Positions 60,522 through 64,000 of a stretch of 64,000 nucleotides of DNA are shown piece by piece. The stretch covers positions 520,501 to 584,500 of the forward strand of contig NC_011830.1 in the NCBI RefSeq assembly GCF_000021925.1. The letters are read 5' to 3'. Each line of letters starts with the position of its first letter. Positions within the stretch are counted from its first letter, which is position 1. A program made the translations under genes and the position numbers. Below the pieces are notes generated by a model. The model was not told where the DNA came from. It ran no database searches and saw only the letters and a program-made list of their open reading frames with translations. The DNA is from Desulfitobacterium hafniense DCB-2. Lineage in GTDB: Bacteria > Bacillota > Desulfitobacteriia > Desulfitobacteriales > Desulfitobacteriaceae.

Positions 60522-62243
60522 CTAATATTTAAATCTGGCGATCTCATTTTGCAGATTTTGAGCGAGTTCGGATAAGGATTGGCTGGAAGAGGCGATCTCC
60601 TCCATGGAGGCCAGTTGTTCCTCAGTGGCAGCGGAGACGGTCTGAGTTTCGGATGCCGTAGTAGTGCTGATTTGATCGATGCTTTGCACAGAGCTGAAGA
60701 TTTGCCGGCCGTCGGAATCCATGGCCTGAAGACCTGTGGCGATCTCCTGCAATTGGCCCGAGACCTGGGTTACCAGGTGGGCGATCTCCCGGAAGGACTG
60801 GCCTGCAGCATCCACCGCCTCCGTCCCTGCTTTGACTTCCCGGGTTCCGTGATTCATGGCCGCAACGGCTTGTTCAGTATCGGTCTGGATTTCACCGATC
60901 AGGAGGGCGATTTGCCGGGCCGCTTCCTGGGACTGCTCGGCAAGCTTGCGAACTTCATCGGCCACTACGGCAAAGCCCCGGCCTTGCTCTCCGGCCCGGG
61001 CCGCTTCGATAGCGGCGTTGAGGGCCAGAAGATTGGTCTGGGCCGCAATTCCGGAAATGGTGTCCACAATCTCCCCGATTTCCTGAGACCGTCTGCCCAG
61101 CTTGGCGACCACATCGGCAGAGGAATTGACTGTGCCCTCGATTTGAGTCATCTGGGCCACCGCCTTTTCCACAGTGGTGATGCCTTGATTGGCTTGCTCA
61201 TTGGCATGGCTGGACTGGAAGGTCACCTGATTGGCTTTGGCGGCGATTTCCTGCATGTTCAGGGACATTTGCCCGACCACGGCAGCCGTCTCATTGGCAG
61301 CCGCCAATTGCTGTTCGGCTCCTAAGGCGATCTGGGAAATGGAGGCGGCCACCAGCCCTGCCGCCTGGGCGGATTGCTCCGAACTGGCCGTAAGCTCCTG
61401 GCTGGAGGCCGCTACCTGTTCCGCGGAGGTGGAGATTCCTTTGATCAAAGGGCGGAGATTATTCTGCATGGCGGCTAAGGCCTGGTACAACAGGCCAATC
61501 TCATCCTCTCTACCGGCACCGCTTCTCCGCTGTTTATCCCGGAAATCTCCGGCAGCAAAATCATTGCAGACTTCGACCATTGTCCCCAGGGGTTTGGTTA
61601 GGGAAGAAGCGATGATATAGCCGCTTCCTGCCAGCAAAAAGAGAGCGGCGGCAACGATCGCCCCCATAAACCACAAAGTATGTTTAAAGCTTGCTTCATA
61701 GTCCAGACTGGCCTGGAGGGAAAGGCTGGCGTAGTATTCTCCCAGAGCCCGCATATCTTCCACTAATTGGTCTGACAGATGACCACCGGAGGTTTCATAG
61801 AGGTTATAGGCCTTGTCATTGAGATTTGCCTTGGCAAAGGCAACGATCTGATTTTTAACTTGGTCGTATTGTTTATAGGAGGCTTTAATCTTCAGAAACA
61901 ACTCCTGGCTTTGCGGATCCAGGCTCAGGTTTTCCAGCTGGCTGAGCTTATCCTCAACTCCCTGCCCTTTTTCCTGAATAGAGTCCAGAAGGGTTTGATT
62001 TTTGCCCCGATCAGCGGTCAGCATCGATTCCAAAAGGAAGCCGTTCATAGCCCGGATATCGGAACGAGTATCGTAGGCGATCTTTACCGGGATTAAGCGA
62101 TCTTCATACATTGTCTGCAAATTATCGTTGGCAATTTTGAGATCGTAATAGCCTGTAAACCCGACAGAACCTAAGGAAAAGAAGGCAATGATGACAAGAA
62201 TCCCCAACTTGTAAACGGTTTTTATATTTTCCACCCATTTCAT
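60522..62243 (-). CDS. Methyl-accepting chemotaxis protein (4HB sensor)
   Basis: 573 aa. GGGGGGA on the mRNA selects ATG 62243. Helix ~11-30 (LGILVIIAFFSLGSVGFTGY), helical external 4HB_MCP domain to ~190 (RLIPVKIAYDTRSDIRAMNG), helix ~192-215, HAMP, signalling hairpin with QTNLLALNAAIEAARAGEQ. Its promoter could not be placed; unlike the other chemoreceptor it has no visible sigma-54 site. Confidence 0.94.
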   Translation of the reverse strand: MKWVENIKTVYKLGILVIIAFFSLGSVGFTGYYDLKIANDNLQTMYEDRLIPVKIAYDTRSDIRAMNGFLLESMLTADRGKNQTLLDSIQEKGQGVEDKLSQLENLSLDPQSQELFLKIKASYKQYDQVKNQIVAFAKANLNDKAYNLYETSGGHLSDQLVEDMRALGEYYASLSLQASLDYEASFKHTLWFMGAIVAAALFLLAGSGYIIASSLTKPLGTMVEVCNDFAAGDFRDKQRRSGAGREDEIGLLYQALAAMQNNLRPLIKGISTSAEQVAASSQELTASSEQSAQAAGLVAASISQIALGAEQQLAAANETAAVVGQMSLNMQEIAAKANQVTFQSSHANEQANQGITTVEKAVAQMTQIEGTVNSSADVVAKLGRRSQEIGEIVDTISGIAAQTNLLALNAAIEAARAGEQGRGFAVVADEVRKLAEQSQEAARQIALLIGEIQTDTEQAVAAMNHGTREVKAGTEAVDAAGQSFREIAHLVTQVSGQLQEIATGLQAMDSDGRQIFSSVQSIDQISTTTASETQTVSAATEEQLASMEEIASSSQSLSELAQNLQNEIARFKY

Positions 62244-62632
62244 CTGCTTGTCCCCCCTATATTTTTTTCTGCTAAAAATCCTAGTGATGCGCAATATTCG
62301 ACAAATACCAACAAAATCCTTCGTTTGCAGTAGAAAGGGAGCAAATTAATCACATAACTTGCCAATGGGACGTAATATGATAACATTCAGCCAATAGGTT
62401 TTTTCACTATGCGAAAAGGCTGTCGCAGCAATGACATAGAATGAGAAAGCTGGATAGCCCCCAAGGGCATGGCGTGTAATTTTGTAGCTTTAAAATATAG
62501 TAAAAAGGCGCATTTATGATAATTTGAAATAACTGAACCTCATATAATCCGGACTGGCTGGGTGGCATGAAATTTGCATTATTACATAGAATGACAAATT
62601 TTTTATAATGATGATGAGGAGGGAATTAAACA
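62244..62632 (+). promoter_or_regulatory. Intergenic region with a sigma-54 promoter for the zinc-ribbon gene
   Basis: 389 bases without a gene. TGGCATGAAATTTGCA at 62563-62578 has GG-N10-GC spacing and one mismatch to the sigma-54 consensus, 55 bases before ATG 62633. Activator sites could not be identified. Confidence 0.75.
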
Positions 62633-62782
62633 ATGTGTTTTAGACCACCCAGCGCTCAAAAGCCAGTAAAATGCCCCCAATGTGGTGCCCTTAATCCCCC
62701 GATAAGCAAGAAATGCATCAAATGCAAAGCAGAGTTAGCGAAAGAGAAAGAGTCAGAGTCAAAGACAGAGAATAAGGACTAA
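62633..62782 (+). CDS. 49-aa zinc-ribbon protein
   Basis: MCFRPPSAQKPVKCPQCGAL start; Cys pairs CPQC and CIKC (14 residues between pairs) form a zinc ribbon, then a Lys/Glu-rich tail (AELAKEKESESKTENKD). GAGGAGGGA at 62615-62623 is a strong ribosome site. A sigma-54 promoter precedes it and a perfect terminator follows, so it is a genuine single-gene unit. Function unknown; size suggests a protein- or RNA-binding adaptor or a metal-responsive switch. Confidence 0.8.
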   Translation: MCFRPPSAQKPVKCPQCGALNPPISKKCIKCKAELAKEKESESKTENKD

Positions 62783-62786
62783 AAAC

Positions 62787-62826
62787 AAGAATAGACAAGG
62801 TGATTTTTTTCTCCTTGTCTATTCTT
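62787..62826. terminator. Bidirectional terminator
   Basis: Perfect 14-bp stem AAGAATAGACAAGG (62787-62800) with CCTTGTCTATTCTT (62813-62826) between convergent genes. Confidence 0.8.
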
Positions 62827-62869
62827 ATTGATTCGTTACTTGAATTGAGTTTTGTGCTCTTTAAACACT

Positions 62870-64000
62870 TTAAGCAGCTGGCATAGTTTCCTTTGCCTTG
62901 GCAGCTCTTCTGAGTTTTGTGCTGAAGGGAACCGCGATGATCAGCAGGACGACGGCGAGCAGAAGGGCGCCGAGATAGGCTGTATAGGCGGGGGCCCCCT
63001 CACCGGCAGCTATAGAGATGATTTGCAGAAAAGGGCTGGTGAGAAAGGTTCCGACGTTCATACAAATTATGGAGGCGCTCATGGCAGCGGCTACAGAAGC
63101 CTGGGGCACCGTAATGCTTAACATCATAGCAACCCCCGTGCTGCACATGTTCGTAGCCAGTCCGCAGCACACGGCGCCTAAAAATAACAAGGGAATGGAA
63201 GCGGAAGTGCCGCCAAGATAGAGCAGGGCATAGCTGACGACGACAAGGGCTGAAGCAAACAAGAGGATATACTGCTTAACCAGGCGGTACAATGGGCCAA
63301 AGAAGAGGGCGATCACAATGCAGGCGATGCTGAAGGCGGTCATCATGGTGCTGGCAAGGATGGGTGTACCGTGGATTTCCGCTACGACGTAACTGATGTA
63401 AGAAGAGAAGACCCCAAAGATCAACTGAGCCAGTATGAAAAAGCCCATAATTCCGAAAGCCTCCTTGGGGATGCGTATCTTTTCTTTTTTTCCTTCCGCT
63501 TCATTTACTGGTTCTTTCATAAAAATGGCTACTAAAACAAAGGAAATACTGCCGAGGAGATAAAAGGCGAAGGTATAACGCCAGTTAAATGCCCCAAGGA
63601 TACCTCCGGCCATAATGCCGAGGATCAGTCCGACATTGAAGAGCGCCATGCCGATGCCGAGGATATCGGCACGCTTGGCCTCGTCGTCATACAATTTGGC
63701 AATATAGGACTGGCAGATGGGAAGCCAGCAGCCCAGACCCAGGCCAAAAGCAACCCGGGTAAACATCAGCGCGCCGAAAGACATGGAAAAGAAGAAAGGC
63801 ATTCCCCCGAAGATCACGTAGATCGCAATGGCAATGAGGGACAGCCCTCTGAATGAAATTCTGCGCCCCAGAACGACACCGGTAATCAGCGCTCCGGCCA
63901 TCTGGGCCAGGCTGACCGAGGTGAGCAGATAGGTAATACCGGCCATGGAGATATGGGGATAAGACTCAGAGATTTTGCTGAGAATACTTGAGATTATGAA
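62870..64000 (-). CDS. MFS transporter, N-terminus beyond window end
   Basis: At least 377 residues. The frame stays open to base 64000, so the ATG at 63946 is internal and the first helix lies outside. Eleven helices are visible; SIAIYVIFGGMPFFFSMSFG-like helix 3, FGLGLGCWLPICQSYIAKLY (helix 4), and a charged mid-loop with NEAEGKKEKIRIPKEAFG. Resembles sugar/small-molecule antiporters of the DHA1-like class. Substrate unknown. Confidence 0.85.
   Translation of the reverse strand, partial: FIISSILSKISESYPHISMAGITYLLTSVSLAQMAGALITGVVLGRRISFRGLSLIAIAIYVIFGGMPFFFSMSFGALMFTRVAFGLGLGCWLPICQSYIAKLYDDEAKRADILGIGMALFNVGLILGIMAGGILGAFNWRYTFAFYLLGSISFVLVAIFMKEPVNEAEGKKEKIRIPKEAFGIMGFFILAQLIFGVFSSYISYVVAEIHGTPILASTMMTAFSIACIVIALFFGPLYRLVKQYILLFASALVVVSYALLYLGGTSASIPLLFLGAVCCGLATNMCSTGVAMMLSITVPQASVAAAMSASIICMNVGTFLTSPFLQIISIAAGEGAPAYTAYLGALLLAVVLLIIAVPFSTKLRRAAKAKETMPAA

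Noticed and set aside
62244..62562. Sigma-54 promoter for the second chemoreceptor
   Set aside because: No GG-N10-GC element with the right flanks is found on the minus strand.

Overview
The window looks like a chromosomal segment of an anaerobic, respiring, spore-former-type Firmicute, most probably Desulfitobacterium or a close relative. This is inferred, not matched to a database. The support is a molybdopterin oxidoreductase operon with Fe-S and NrfD subunits plus a TorD-type chaperone, several cell-wall-binding-repeat (CWB2) surface proteins, sigma-54 regulation of an iron alcohol dehydrogenase and a chemoreceptor, a DUF3102 protein, and many small one-component regulators. Base composition is close to even, and Shine-Dalgarno sites are strong.

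Layout. 1-4.1 kb: 3' part of a complex iron-sulfur molybdoenzyme operon (catalytic subunit cut by the window edge, Fe-S subunit, NrfD anchor, TorD-like chaperone, second Fe-S protein), followed by a PucR/CdaR-like regulator. 5.7-7.7 kb: two tiny phage-tail-collar proteins and a discoidin/cadherin-like protein. 8.1-9.4 kb: an IS110-family recombinase flanked by structured non-coding DNA. 9.8-31.5 kb: a cell-surface locus. It holds two giant secreted CWB2 proteins (1452 and 1550 aa), an ABC exporter with a CARDB-like membrane protein, two 7TMR-DISM/LytS-type histidine kinases (one a double-kinase hybrid) and two REC-SARP response regulators. A short duplicated sequence shows that this locus was rearranged.

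31.9-43.7 kb: a patchwork of small modules, most with a regulator beside its target and visible twin operators. They include an MFS transporter, a membrane protein/HTH/lipoprotein operon, a GGDEF protein, a PadR-ABC transporter, an XRE/Spo0E-like pair, a MarR-cyclase pair, DUF3102, a decayed toxin-antitoxin module and a REC-only/XRE pair. 43.9-49.5 kb: Fe-alcohol dehydrogenase, its probable AcoR-type sigma-54 activator, and a chemoreceptor. The dehydrogenase and the chemoreceptor carry clear -24/-12 promoters. A third such promoter, at 62.56 kb, precedes an unlisted 49-aa zinc-ribbon protein.

49.7-51.1 kb: HxlR regulator between a small monooxygenase-like gene and a flavodoxin. 51.2-52.7 kb: a TnpB-only (IS605 OrfB) element with a visible omega-RNA end. 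It sits exactly between the GTG start codon and the second codon of a BceR-like response regulator, whose BceS, BceA and BceB partners follow to 57.4 kb. 57.6-60.4 kb: AraC-family regulator plus a divergent ClpP paralogue, then an EmrB/QacA-type MFS pump. 60.5-64.0 kb: a second chemoreceptor, the zinc-ribbon protein, and an MFS transporter that runs off the end.

The observations most worth following up are the TnpB insertion with its self-site guide, the duplicated kinase 3' end at the two-component/CWB2 locus, and the sigma-54 regulon with the tiny zinc-ribbon protein.
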